Shown: positions 35,751-46,704 of the stretch, one piece after another
How positions within the stretch are numbered: the stretch's first letter is position 1
Layout of the letters: every line of letters begins with the position of its first letter
DNA from: Lotus japonicus
Taxonomy: Eukaryota > Streptophyta > Magnoliopsida > Fabales > Fabaceae
Assembly: GCF_012489685.1 (NCBI RefSeq)
Contig: NC_080041.1
Span: 34,399,780-34,463,779, forward strand
Direction of reading: 5' to 3'
Length of the DNA stretch: 64,000 nucleotides
Position numbers and translations under genes: made by a program
Notes under the pieces: generated by a model
The model's database searches: none
The model's input: the letters and a program-made list of their open reading frames with translations, nothing else
Told to the model about the DNA's origin: nothing

Positions 35751-36841
35751 TGAAAAATGTATCAAATTTTCCTTTAAAATACAAAATTCATAATATTCAT
35801 AAACTGATATCCTATCCTATCAGGATAATTTCTATCCTAACTCCCCCCTCAAGATAACTTTTACACATAATAGACAGGATAAGATAAGGGACAGGATATT
35901 GTTATTCTATTATGCTGGCGCAACAAACAACATACAACATATTACAGCAAGATAGGATTATTGATATCTTATCATGTCTGCTTATCATGTCCACCAAACG
36001 GGCCATTTAAATCCACCAACCCGTTTTTACCTTCCGTGTATATTATAAAGAGAAAACCATAAATAAATTTGAAGAAAAAGAACAATCCACCAACCTGCAT
36101 CAGTGCTTTGCACATGCTGAAGCTCAGGCTCTCTTTAGGTTTGATGCTGCTGAGCCTCTTACCAGTATAATTTCTTGTTAAACTTGTTTCTTCTGAATTG
36201 GAACTATTACCAATTTATGTTCATTTTAACTTTCCATTATTGTGATTTCAGACCATAGTTTACCAAGTTACTACAACAGATGCATTTGTGAAAAACCACT
36301 CACAACACTTGGTCTTCGCTTTCATGCGATTTGAGTATGCAAGGAAGCTTTGGAGTACAAAAGCATTTAGTATTTAATTCCATCCCAGAAAAAATGAAAA
36401 ATCATTTCCACACCACATAATCTATCAATCATAGAACCAAAACAAGTTCATTCAATTTTTAGATGGAGGGATTGTTCAAAAAAAAAATTAGATGGAGGGA
36501 GGTTATATCCTTTGCAGGATCGATCCCTCACCTGCATGTGCCTCAATTATTGCCAATTAAGTTAACATTCGAGTGATAAAAATCCAAAAAATTAAAAAGA
36601 GGAAAATGGATACAGAAACCAATATCTTATCATTATTTATACTAATGGTAGACTTTCAATATTAGCTAGCTAGTAAAATTAAAATCTCAATTAAATCATG
36701 GAAGAAATCAAACCAATATAAAAAAGGAATTAAATAAAATCTAAAATATATCATCAGTCATCCAATAATTATTCTAAACTGTGATGAAGATATTATAAAA
36801 ATTATTCTATATATATTTCATAAGAAAACGAAGTATAAAAT

Positions 36842-36988
36842 AGTAGGGGACTGGGGAAAGAACTTGGTGTCACATACCAAGGGAATGAGGAATCTTTGAT
36901 TGATAGAATTCAGGCTATGGAACAAAGGGATGTGGAGAACCTGGCAGCTAATACAAGCCAAAGAGGGGAAGAGGCATATAATCCATGA
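36842..36988 (+). pseudogene. LINE ORF1 C-terminal remnant
   Basis: The frame reads KELGVTYQGNEESLID shortly after the truncation point and ends EEAYNP with TGA at 36986-36988. The stop overlaps the ORF2 start as ATGA. In non-LTR elements such overlaps are associated with termination-reinitiation of translation. The same motif occurs in the LINE relic at 26.6 kb. Confidence 0.7.
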
Positions 36989-39900
36989 GGATACTTACCT
37001 ACAATATCAGAGGTTTGGGGAATAGTGTTAAGTGGAGAATTATCCGTGAGCTGATTATTAAGGAAGAGGTGAATTTCGCCTGCTTCCAAGAAACCAAGTT
37101 GGAGACCATTGATGTGAGGTTGTGCAAATCACTTTGGGGGGATGATTTATTTGAATGGACCTTTTTACCAGCAATTAACAGAGGTGGTGGCTTGCTTTGT
37201 GTGTGGGACAGAAGCACCTTCAAACTGATTCAGGAGCATATAGGCAGGGGATTTATTTGCTTACGAGGAGAGTGGGGGGAAGATGGTTTGCCTTGTATTT
37301 TTACCAACTTCTATGGCTCCTGTACTATGCATGAGAAGATTCAACAATGGGAAGAACTTGTTACTCTAAAGACCAGCTTTCCAACTTACCGGTGGTGCAT
37401 ATTGGGGGACTTTAATTCTGTCCGTTCCTCTGAGGAGAGACGAGGCAGTGCAGCTGATTCAGATGCTTACCGTAGAGATACAATGGAATTCAATAGCTTC
37501 ATCAATAACATGGAACTATTGGATTTACCTTTGGTAGGGAAAAGGTTCACATGGTTTCGACCGAATGGACTTGCGGTGAGTAGGTTTGATAGAGCGCTTG
37601 TGTCGATGGAGTGGTTAGAGACTTGGCCAAACTGTTTTTTACAAGTCATGAGTAGAGATATCTCCGACCATTGCCCGCTAATTCTTAAGATCTCTACTCA
37701 TGATTGGGGCCCCAAACCTTTCCGAACTCTCAATGGTTGGCTACAAGACCCAAGATTTAAAGCTTATGTTGAGAGGGAGTGGAATGAGCTACAAATTCAA
37801 GGGTGGGGAGCATTTGTTCTCAAGGAAAAATTAAAGGCCCTCAAAACTCGGCTGAAGATTTGGAACACCGAAGTCTTTGGTGATCTAAACCAACAAAGGA
37901 ATACATTAGCCCGCAAGCTTGAGGATCTTGATAGAAAAGCGGATGAGGAGGGATTATCGGAGGAGGAAAGATTAGAAAAGAGAGCTACCCAATCCGAGTT
38001 TTGGAAGATTGCTAGACTTAACGAGTCTCTCTTACACCAAAAGGCTAGAACAAGATGGATCAAGGAAGGAGATTCCAACTCTAAATACTTTCACTCCCTG
38101 ATAAGATGGAAAAGGAGAAAAAATGCTATTGTGGGACTTAACGTGGAAGGAGCTTGGCAAGAAGACCCGACATCAATAAAGTTAAAAGTGAAAGAGTTCT
38201 TTGAGAGGAAGTTTGGCAAGGACAATGAGAGGCCCCCAAAGCTGGATGGTATCCACTTTAATCAATTATCTCAAGATGATAATGCACTCCTTACGACACC
38301 ATTTGATATGGAGGAAATTAAGGAAGCAGTTTGGGATTGTGATGGAGACAAAAGCCCTGGACCGGATGGATACAACTTCAAGTTTATTAAATCCTTTTGG
38401 CATCTATTGAAATTGGATCTGAAAAAGGTACTAGATGATTTCTATCTTAGAGGTGCATGGCCAAAAGGGAGCAATGCTTCATTCATAGCTTTGGTTCCAA
38501 AGACGGAATCTCCTGTGGATCTCAATGAGTTTAGACCAATCTCTCTTGTGGGAAGCATCTATAAAATTGTCTCCAAGATTCTATCAAAAAGATTGAAATT
38601 AGTGCTGCCTAAGTTGATTGATTTGAATCAATTTGCTTTCCTTGGAGGGAGGAATATGTTGGACAATGTTTTGATTGTCAATGAAGTTGTTGATGAAGCA
38701 AAGAAGAAAAGAAAACCAACAGTTATTTTCAAGGTGGACTATGAGAAGGCGTATGACTCAGTACGATGGGATTTTCTCTTCTATATGTTACAAAGGATGA
38801 ATTTTTGTAGCCGGTGGATCAACTGGATAAGAGGTTGCTTGGAATCCAATTCAGTCTCTGTTTTGGTTAATGGTAGCCCTGGACCGGAATTCAAAATGTG
38901 GAAGGGATTACGACAAGGAGATCCGTTAGCACCTTTTCTCTTTCTATTGGTTGCGGAAGGCTTAAATGGCCTTCTCAAGAGGGCGGTTCACCTCAATAAA
39001 TTCACAGGATTCAGGTTGGGTATGAATCAAGAAGTGGAGGTCTCAATGGTACAGTTTGCAGATGACACACTCTTTATTGGGGATGCAACACCACATAATA
39101 TTCTAACCTTAAAATGTGTTTTAAGATGCTTTGAATTGGCTTCTGGTCTGAAGGTCAATTTTTTTAAGAGCAAATTGATTGGGATTGCAGTTGGGAATCA
39201 GATTCTGAGAGGCTTTGCTAATACACTACATTGTAGGATCGAGGGCCTTCCCTTTAAATACCTTGGGTTACCGGTTGGAGGAAATCCAAGAAGGGTGGCT
39301 TTTTGGGATCCGGTGATATCAAGGATAAAGAAGAGATTAGCTTCTTGGAAGAACAAAGTGCTATCTTTTGGAGGAAGGATTTGTCTGATAAAGAGTGTTC
39401 TATCATCACTCCCATTATTTTTCCTATCATTCTTTAAGGCACCGGTGATTGTAATTAACACTTGTCATAAAATCTTGAGAAGATTTCTGTGGGGTGGAGG
39501 AGAAGATAACAATAAAATAGCTTGGATAAGTTGGGAAAAATTTTGCAAATCTAAGGAAGAGGGAGGCTTGGGAATCAAGGATTGGGGACGATTCAATAAA
39601 GCACTATTAGGAAAATGGAGATGGAGGTATTTGACTGAGAAAGACAGCTTGTGGCATAAGGTACTTTGTGCAAAGTATAAGGGCCCAAATGTATCTAAAG
39701 CTTCTTCGTGGTGGCAAGATCTGAAAATCATGTGCTTCCCACAAGGGAATGATTCGTGGTTTGAGGATCAATTGCGTAGGAAAGTAGAACAAGGTGATGA
39801 CACTTTCTTTTGGTCGGATGTGTGGCTTAATAATCTGAAACTGAGTGAAAGATTTCCAAGGCTGTATTCTCTGTCAACACAAAAGGAGCACTCCATCAAA

Positions 39901-40656
39901 GAGATGGGATCTTGGCAAATTGGAACTTGGAGCTGGCACTTTACTTGGAGAAGAGCCTTAAGAGACTTTGAGGTGGAGCTTTTCAATCAACTATTGAATA
40001 TTCTGCAAGTATTTGTCCCATCCGCGAACACTTCAGATAAATGGATCTGGCTTCCCAACCCAGAGGGAACCTATACGGTTCACTCTGCCTATGCCAGTTT
40101 GCTTGCTCTGAGTACCAATACTGGTGGTGATGTTTTTAAGAGCTTATGGTATGTTCCCTCCCCCTCAAATGTTTTAGCCTTCACATGGAAGATGTTCCAT
40201 GACAGAATCCAAACACGAGACAATCTGAGGAAGAGACAAGCGATTCCCTCACAATCTGACTTACGTTGTCCATTTTGTGTGTCACAAGAGGAAACCTCAT
40301 CTCATCTCCTCTTCTCTTGCCCTCTATCATGGAATGTTTGGATGGCCTGTTATAAGTGGTTTGGATTTTATACGGTTCTTCCAAAGGATGGGAAAGAACA
40401 TTTCCTGCAGCATATTTATCCATGGAGGTCTAATTCACAAAAACAATGTGCTTGGGTGGTCTGGACTGCGATAATTTGGGCATTATGGAACCTCAGGAAT
40501 GGTAGCATCTTCAGGAATGATCAATTGGACATTGATAAGGTGCTGGATGGGATCCAATTTAGATCATGGAGCTGGCTCAGAGGAAGGAAAAAGGATTTCC
40601 ATTGCTCACTCTATGAATGGCAAGTGCAACCAGCTCTTCTTATTGCTGCCCTGTAA
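36985..40656 (+). CDS. LINE ORF2: endonuclease and reverse transcriptase, uninterrupted
   Basis: 1,223 codons without a stop, from the ATG at 36985-36987. The APE endonuclease (residues 1-230) shows YNIRGLG, the catalytic QETK, GDFNSV and SDHCPLI. Reverse transcriptase (about 440-760) shows SPGPDG, EFRPISLVGS, GLRQGDPLAPFLF and the catalytic FADDTLF. A zf-RVT region near residue 1080-1120 has CPFC and a later HLLFSCP. There is no C-terminal RNase H, unlike the LINE at 7.9 kb. All visible catalytic motifs are intact. The copy lacks most of ORF1 and its promoter, so it is unlikely to move alone, but it could supply enzyme if transcribed. Confidence 0.93.
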   Translation: MRILTYNIRGLGNSVKWRIIRELIIKEEVNFACFQETKLETIDVRLCKSLWGDDLFEWTFLPAINRGGGLLCVWDRSTFKLIQEHIGRGFICLRGEWGEDGLPCIFTNFYGSCTMHEKIQQWEELVTLKTSFPTYRWCILGDFNSVRSSEERRGSAADSDAYRRDTMEFNSFINNMELLDLPLVGKRFTWFRPNGLAVSRFDRALVSMEWLETWPNCFLQVMSRDISDHCPLILKISTHDWGPKPFRTLNGWLQDPRFKAYVEREWNELQIQGWGAFVLKEKLKALKTRLKIWNTEVFGDLNQQRNTLARKLEDLDRKADEEGLSEEERLEKRATQSEFWKIARLNESLLHQKARTRWIKEGDSNSKYFHSLIRWKRRKNAIVGLNVEGAWQEDPTSIKLKVKEFFERKFGKDNERPPKLDGIHFNQLSQDDNALLTTPFDMEEIKEAVWDCDGDKSPGPDGYNFKFIKSFWHLLKLDLKKVLDDFYLRGAWPKGSNASFIALVPKTESPVDLNEFRPISLVGSIYKIVSKILSKRLKLVLPKLIDLNQFAFLGGRNMLDNVLIVNEVVDEAKKKRKPTVIFKVDYEKAYDSVRWDFLFYMLQRMNFCSRWINWIRGCLESNSVSVLVNGSPGPEFKMWKGLRQGDPLAPFLFLLVAEGLNGLLKRAVHLNKFTGFRLGMNQEVEVSMVQFADDTLFIGDATPHNILTLKCVLRCFELASGLKVNFFKSKLIGIAVGNQILRGFANTLHCRIEGLPFKYLGLPVGGNPRRVAFWDPVISRIKKRLASWKNKVLSFGGRICLIKSVLSSLPLFFLSFFKAPVIVINTCHKILRRFLWGGGEDNNKIAWISWEKFCKSKEEGGLGIKDWGRFNKALLGKWRWRYLTEKDSLWHKVLCAKYKGPNVSKASSWWQDLKIMCFPQGNDSWFEDQLRRKVEQGDDTFFWSDVWLNNLKLSERFPRLYSLSTQKEHSIKEMGSWQIGTWSWHFTWRRALRDFEVELFNQLLNILQVFVPSANTSDKWIWLPNPEGTYTVHSAYASLLALSTNTGGDVFKSLWYVPSPSNVLAFTWKMFHDRIQTRDNLRKRQAIPSQSDLRCPFCVSQEETSSHLLFSCPLSWNVWMACYKWFGFYTVLPKDGKEHFLQHIYPWRSNSQKQCAWVVWTAIIWALWNLRNGSIFRNDQLDIDKVLDGIQFRSWSWLRGRKKDFHCSLYEWQVQPALLIAAL

Positions 40657-41024
40657 ATCAGTGAGACATATTCTGAGTTATATATTATCTATCTGGATGC
40701 ACTATCTTACACAAAAGCTATGCAGCAAAGCTATCCTTACTTTCGCTCCTGTATCTTCCTGGCTATTCCTATTGCAGATTCCGTGGAGCTATTAACATAA
40801 GGACTACCATTGGGACTTTTCAATTTGTTTACTTATCTAGTGGGGAACTTCTGTTAGTATCTTTTGTGTCGGATTTTGGTTTGCTCCAGCGTGAGCTTTC
40901 TCCTCTTGCTGATTTATTTAGTAGTTGGTGCTTTACTAACTTCTATCCTTTTTGTAAATGGTTGGAGTACCCATAGTACTCCCTTATATATCAATTTTGG
41001 CTTACCTAAAAAAAAAACTTAATT

Positions 41025-42260
41025 TCAACAAAGTGAAATCAAGCTTTCAACATAATTTTGGACACTACAGTAAGTAAAACCATAGTCAAGTGAATCATTA
41101 AATTTGAATGTATTTTCTCTCCGGTTATATAGAACTTGCTGACGGGGTGACATCAACAATACCTCATGACTTTCGGACAAGATGAACCCATTAAGATGAA
41201 ATGGAAGAGAGACGAGGTTAAGATGTTCTTCAAAATCAAAGTTGAATAGCTGAATCCAAGACTCGTGAGCTCCAAACTCCTTCATTTGCCAAATCGCAAA
41301 CCTTGTATGGTCCACTTTGTGCAAAACACACAATGAATCCTTCGTAGACCCAAGAAGGAGGTCTTCATCGTTCGCGTCTGGAGGAAAATAAGGTAGAGAT
41401 ATTTGTAACTGCTCTTCAGTCGCCAAATCCAGAGAAACAATGACAAACAACTCAGTGTTTAATTCTAACATCCAGTTAAGTTTGTTATTTACATAAACTC
41501 CTTTACTTGAATGATATAATCTACATGGCATATGAGGGAAAGATTGAATACTTCTCCAACAACTATCCCTCATGTCGTAAACATTTACCACACTTTGCAT
41601 GCCTACTTGGCTATCATTGTTATAGTAAAAGCCCGTCACCACCTTATAAGTGTCACTCACACGATCATATCCAAACCCAAAAATGCTATTACTCGGGAGT
41701 TGCTGTATGGGCAATGGCAAAGGTAGTGACATTTTAGACCATAACCTAATGGCTGGGTTCCAGAAACATACATAACAAGCCCATGGCGATTTATATATGG
41801 AATTGGTAAAAGAGACCAAGCCGTTGCAGACACCAAGCAAATCGAAATCCGTCGCAATTGGGTGGAAGAGATGACCCTTTGGGTACTGAGGTGAGAACAA
41901 CAAAGAAACAGAATAATGCGATACATGTAATTTGTAGCCGTGTTTAGAGTAGTAGACCCTGGTCTCGGACAGTAATTTGATGTGTGCGAAGTTTGTGGTG
42001 TTAGCTGAAGATCGACCAAGGTGCGATTTCACGAATTGGTGATCGGAGATGATAAGCTTCCAAGACTTGCATACGCACTTGAATCGTATGAGAGATTTCA
42101 CGGGGAGCAACAACAAGATTTCCCAGATGAGTTCGTCAGGAACAAAAATCTGTGGTGGAGACTTTGCATCTGGAACAGGGAGTGGTGGTGGTCGTGGTTT
42201 TACCTTTAGTAGGTCTTCTGTTCCTCCATCCCTTGTCAAGATTTGAACCCAGGTCAACAT
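41025..42260 (-). CDS. F-box protein with F-box-associated domain, copy A
   Basis: I take the first ATG, at 42258-42260, as the start (411 aa). An F-box at about residues 38-80 includes PDELIWEILLLLPVKSLIRFKCVCKSW. It is followed by an FBA-type interaction domain with LLGVCNGL, the FWNPAIRLWSK block and FGFGYD...YKVV. The family supplies the substrate-recognition subunit of SCF E3 ubiquitin ligases; Skp1 binds the F-box and the FBA part would bind the target, which is unknown. It is a single-exon gene, common in this family. The LINE at 36842-41017 ends 8 bases beyond its stop codon, so the 3' UTR or terminator may be altered. The N-terminal 100 residues are identical to copy B. Confidence 0.88.
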   Translation of the reverse strand: MLTWVQILTRDGGTEDLLKVKPRPPPLPVPDAKSPPQIFVPDELIWEILLLLPVKSLIRFKCVCKSWKLIISDHQFVKSHLGRSSANTTNFAHIKLLSETRVYYSKHGYKLHVSHYSVSLLFSPQYPKGHLFHPIATDFDLLGVCNGLVSFTNSIYKSPWACYVCFWNPAIRLWSKMSLPLPLPIQQLPSNSIFGFGYDRVSDTYKVVTGFYYNNDSQVGMQSVVNVYDMRDSCWRSIQSFPHMPCRLYHSSKGVYVNNKLNWMLELNTELFVIVSLDLATEEQLQISLPYFPPDANDEDLLLGSTKDSLCVLHKVDHTRFAIWQMKEFGAHESWIQLFNFDFEEHLNLVSLPFHLNGFILSESHEVLLMSPRQQVLYNRRENTFKFNDSLDYGFTYCSVQNYVESLISLC

Positions 42261-42561
42261 GGTCTTGTTACGATACAGTAGCGGCCACAATTGCAATTTC
42301 TGAATGCAATTTGAAACCTAGACTATAAGCAAGGATGCCTAGGTTTTACGGTTTAACTCATTCCTCTTATAATATATCTAAATGATATTAATTCAAAAAA
42401 GGAAAATATCTTAATGATATTTCCCCTAAAAAAATTGAAAATATCTAAATGATATTTATTATTAATTTGAATCAGTTCAACTATTTTTTTAAGGTGAATC
42501 ATATCAATTTGATATTGCATGATATATCATGCCAAATCAAATATATACCTTCTTCTAAGAG

Positions 42562-42730
42562 AAAAAGGATGATGCACCGACGGTGTAAAGTTTTTTTACA
42601 CCGTCAACCAATCAGATTTTAATGATATGCTACGTCAATTAATAAAATTAAATAAAAGAAATTTTTTATCACATCTTTAGAATCTGATTGGTTGATGTTG
42701 TAAAAGAACTTTACACCATCAGGGCTTAAA
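42562..42730. mobile_element. Foldback MITE, absent from unit B
   Basis: GACGGTGTAAAG...AACCAATCAGATT is mirrored by AATCTGATTGGTT...CTTTACACCATCAGG. The whole block is missing from unit B between about 61125 and 61140. The element is roughly 165 bp and non-coding. Confidence 0.65.
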
Positions 42731-43066
42731 AATTAAACTCTCTAATTAGGATTTAATTTACTTGTATTGTTTTTTTAACGAACATGTATTGTTAAATCAT
42801 ATAAACCGTCATTTTCCTTTGTAACCGAAAATAAAAAATTATACAAACCGGTTATTAACAATTCTTTCCAAAAAAAAGGTTATTAACAATTAAAATGAAA
42901 TAATATTTGATTTAAATTATAAAATTTTACTATATATTATTGATTTAAAAATTTATTTTAAATGTCCAATGTACATTTTTTTACAAGAGGAAAATTAGAC
43001 GAAGAGCAAATACACACTAAAATAGTAAAAACAAAGAGAGATTTCCTAAGTGTCCAATCAATATCA

Positions 43067-43117
<51 letters not shown>

Positions 43118-45399
43118 AAGAACAACTTCTAGCATGACGTGTCAGCACCAGATTAATTCTTAGTGACGTGTCATTCTCACAAAAAAAATTTCACGTGTCA
43201 TTCTCAGGTACTTTTAGAGTATTAATTAATTTTTATGGTATTTTTATTGACTTTTCGGATTTTTAATTAATTCAGGATTTTATGAGTTTTAATTAATTTG
43301 TCTTATTTTTATTAAATATTAATTCCAGGAAAAGGGAGCTGATCTGGTGTTGAGGGTCCACAGAGCTACCTTGGACACGCAGAGATTTGATGGTTGCTAG
43401 GTGAATTTGGCAGAGTTTGTCATTAGCTGCGGACTGCGGTTGTTTCTATATTGTTTCCATTTATCACCTAAGAGAAATGTGTTTACTTAAATTTTCAAAC
43501 TCATGTAAGGATGTAACAGAAGGGGAAATTAATCAGGGACTGCTAAGTTAGTTAGATGTTATTATAGTAGTTACTTAGTACTAGAACAAGATGAGTTATA
43601 AATAGAGAGAAATCAAATTAGAGAACACATTATGTACCATTATATATCTCTCATTAAGTATGTCTTTTAGTATCTGAAAATATTGCTAAAGTATGGTATT
43701 GAACATGTCTTAAGCACAAGAGAAAGTTCTTCGTGCAACACATAGATAAAAAGTGTCGATTGTTTGAACTTATAGGTGGAAATCTAATTCCTATGAGTGG
43801 TAAATAAAAAATCAATATGATGTCATTACTTTTTTCATAACTTTTTGAAAATTTTAAAAATAAATAAATATAAAGGCATGATAATTTGATGATTAAAATG
43901 TGTCGTGCGGAGATTAGAAAACATTAATATATATATATAGTGTATTTTTGTTTAAGTTAAACTATAGGGTCAAGAGTTCCCACGGGATGAACATTTTACA
44001 TGAAAATTAATGTAAAATTAACAGAAAAAGCTCCTACGGGGAAAAAAGCTAGAAATAAGCCAAGGTATTGATCCATGCCTCAAACACAAGAGCAAATTTC
44101 ACCGTAAAAACACTAGAAATATTTGTTCTGGAGATGCACACAATTTTCTACTGCTTATCTTTCTAAAACCTAAAAGCGGCTATTGTTTGTATTTACGTAT
44201 AATTTTCAATTGATATGTTTTAATTTTAAACTACTATAATGCTACCTACGTGAGATTTTATTTTATATAAAGAGTATCATTATACTTTTTTATACAATCA
44301 TTATATTCTAAACTAATTGATTGGTATTATTTTAATAGAAAAATTTAATATAATTAATTTTAGTATTGTTTTCAAAATTTTAAGAGTGTATATTTATATA
44401 TGTTTATAACTATAATAATTGGATAGTAAGAAAAGTACGAGGAATAAAAAATATTAATACATATGTACTATAAAATTATGACCTAAATTTATTAGTGCTA
44501 ACAAATTAGATTTACGAGATCTCACGGGGAGGAACATTTTATATGTAAAATGAAAATTTGTAGGAGTTAAAAAAAAATCATTTTTTCTATAACTTAAGTG
44601 TATTTTTAATAATTTAAACAATAACTAGTGTTTTTTACCCGCGCGTTGCACGGGGAATACATCTATTATATTTGATAGGTCAATTAATACCTTGATCATT
44701 AAAAATATAATAAACAACTGATGAAATAGAAGAGTATGAAATGATGAGCAAAGTGGACAAAAAGTCTTAAATTAAAACCCTTGTTGCATAGATTGAACTT
44801 CGTACAATTGAATAACTAATAAAAAAATTGGTTAACCAAATCTCAAATTATGCAAAACATATTAGGGGATGTGGTTTAATGATGGCTAATAAACAATAGT
44901 TGATTTAATCTACAATGAAAAAAAGAGAAAAGATTCTTTATGTACGTGATTATGCGAGTTCATTTTTTACACAATAAAATAAACTAAGTTTGACCCATAT
45001 CAACATGAAGTCGTTTCACATTCTTCATGAGCCTAAAGACAATAACACAAATTATAGATATGAAGAATCACCAATAAAGCATTCAGAACACATTTTAATC
45101 TTAGAAAAAAAAGAATGTACCGCGAAATTTGTTATTGTATTTGATCCATTAATTAATACTTAATGAAGGTACTTTCTTGTTAAAATATATTTCTTCCCGT
45201 AGGAGAATTTAACTCTATAATAATTTGTACAAAAAAATTAAAGTGGACTATATTATTATGTAGTAAAAAATTAACATCAAACTATATTATATTATGTTTT
45301 TCTTGTAACAAAAAAAAAAATTCCGATGAAATCTTATTAACATTTATTTTTATGTAGAAGTATTTTCATGTAAAATATTCTTCCTATATATAAAAGATT

Positions 45400-46700
45400 T
45401 TAGGCTCTTTCTAATACATTTAGATCCAGCTTCTCCTTACTCTCAGGATGTCTGAAAGTCTTTTCTCAAGTCTATCTGGTACGTAATATCGATGAAGATG
45501 ATGACACCCACCATACCTTACTTGGTTCAAGGTCGATCTCTTGTATCCTCCTTCTGCCGAAGACTTTAAGAGTAAACCTTGCCATTCCAACTTTCATCGA
45601 TCCAGTTTCAGTTGCTTTTTCTGTTGATACAGGTGAGAAAGCTTACTAAGGCAACCTCTGCTTTTGTCTATCTCCCAATATAAGAAGCATGTTGCTTTGC
45701 TCTTATAGTAGTACTAATGGGCGTACTTTAGAACAAATTTCTAGCGAAGGTCTTGACAGTTAGGAACTGAAATGTTTGCTTCATTAATAATATCTAGTAG
45801 TTTCATCATGCTATTCTGCTTTTGAGCTTGTTGTACTTACCGGAGCATTTCTGCGATAAAAAAATTCAGAATAGTAAAGCAGTCGTAGTATGCTCCCTTT
45901 ACTTGCTCTAGTGCTCAAGTGATAGCTGAGTGCATACTGTTTGCATCTGAATTATATATAAAAGACTCTTAAAAACAACTACTTAATTCTCCATTACAAA
46001 GAATATACATTACATCAGAACCTAATTATTATTTGTCAGTGACATAAGTGTCGAAAATAATAGTAATGGAAATTTTGAATGGTGTGGATAAGTGTTAAAA
46101 GTCCAATCTCATAAGAAAGAAAAATCTTCATTTACATCAAAATCTCTCTCAGATTTCTCTACCTCACTATCACCACCGTTTTTCTTATAAATTATCCACA
46201 AACACACTCACAAATTCCACACAGTACCTAACATCATATGCAAATTTTGTTTTCACTGCAACCAGAGTCTGTTCTCTGGCATAAAAAAGCACTTCATAAA
46301 GTAAGAAAGTATCACATTTTGAATTTAAATCATTAAAATATTTATTTCTAATTAAAAAATCAAATGAAACTTGCTTCCAAATCAGCAGTAATCCTAGGTG
46401 CTATTCCTGATTGTTGTCCAACTTTAACATGAATTAATATGAACTCATGCTAATTCAAATGAAACTTGCTTCAAAATCAGCAGCTTCCAGCCGTATCTGC
46501 ATTCTAAGTAACAGAAAATCAAGAACTCATGAAGTGAGATTGGTAGACATGTTAGAGTAGGATAAACTAAAGACCACCAAACATAATAGCAATATGTGCA
46601 ACATCAATCTAGCTAAGATAGTGCAAAGATAGCAATCAAATTTGCAGACAGATATGAAAGCCAAAGAATGAATTGAAGCCACTTTTTGGCTATGGCCTTC
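45400..46700. other. Helitron interior, no gene recognised
   Basis: At 45420-45660 the sequence is less AT-rich than its surroundings and could be captured host sequence (it contains a GATGAAGATGATGACACCC stretch). No frame is long enough to identify it. Confidence 0.3.
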
Positions 46701-46704
46701 TGGT

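Larger units (their letters stand above)
33588..36004. mobile_element. TIR element (GGGCTCGTTTGGTGG ends) absent from unit B
   Basis: The left end CGGGCTCGTTTGGTGG and the right end CCACCAAACGGGCCA are imperfect inverted repeats. Unit B runs straight through at this point (near 56345), so this is an insertion in unit A. GATAAG/CTTATC-rich subterminal sequence lies inside each end. The ends resemble PIF/Harbinger-type MITEs, but I could not define a clean target duplication, so the superfamily is uncertain. A second element is nested inside. Confidence 0.6.
36842..41017 (+). mobile_element. L1-like LINE with intact ORF2, 5'-truncated in ORF1
   Basis: Unit B near 59570 preserves the uninterrupted sequence, which fixes the insertion limits at about 36842 and the end of the A run (41008-41017). 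The element keeps the last 48 codons of ORF1, all of ORF2 and a short 3' UTR. No convincing target duplication is visible, only A-rich bases that could hide a short one. Confidence 0.9.

Noticed and set aside
36500..36560. GGATCGATCCC resembling a tRNA B box (also at 56815-56885)
   Set aside because: No A box at the right distance and no tail; part of the duplicated flank.
42261..42296. Extended N-terminus of F-box copy A (and 60807-60842 for copy B)
   Set aside because: The extension begins at TTG, not ATG; the first ATG gives the full F-box and the two genes agree.
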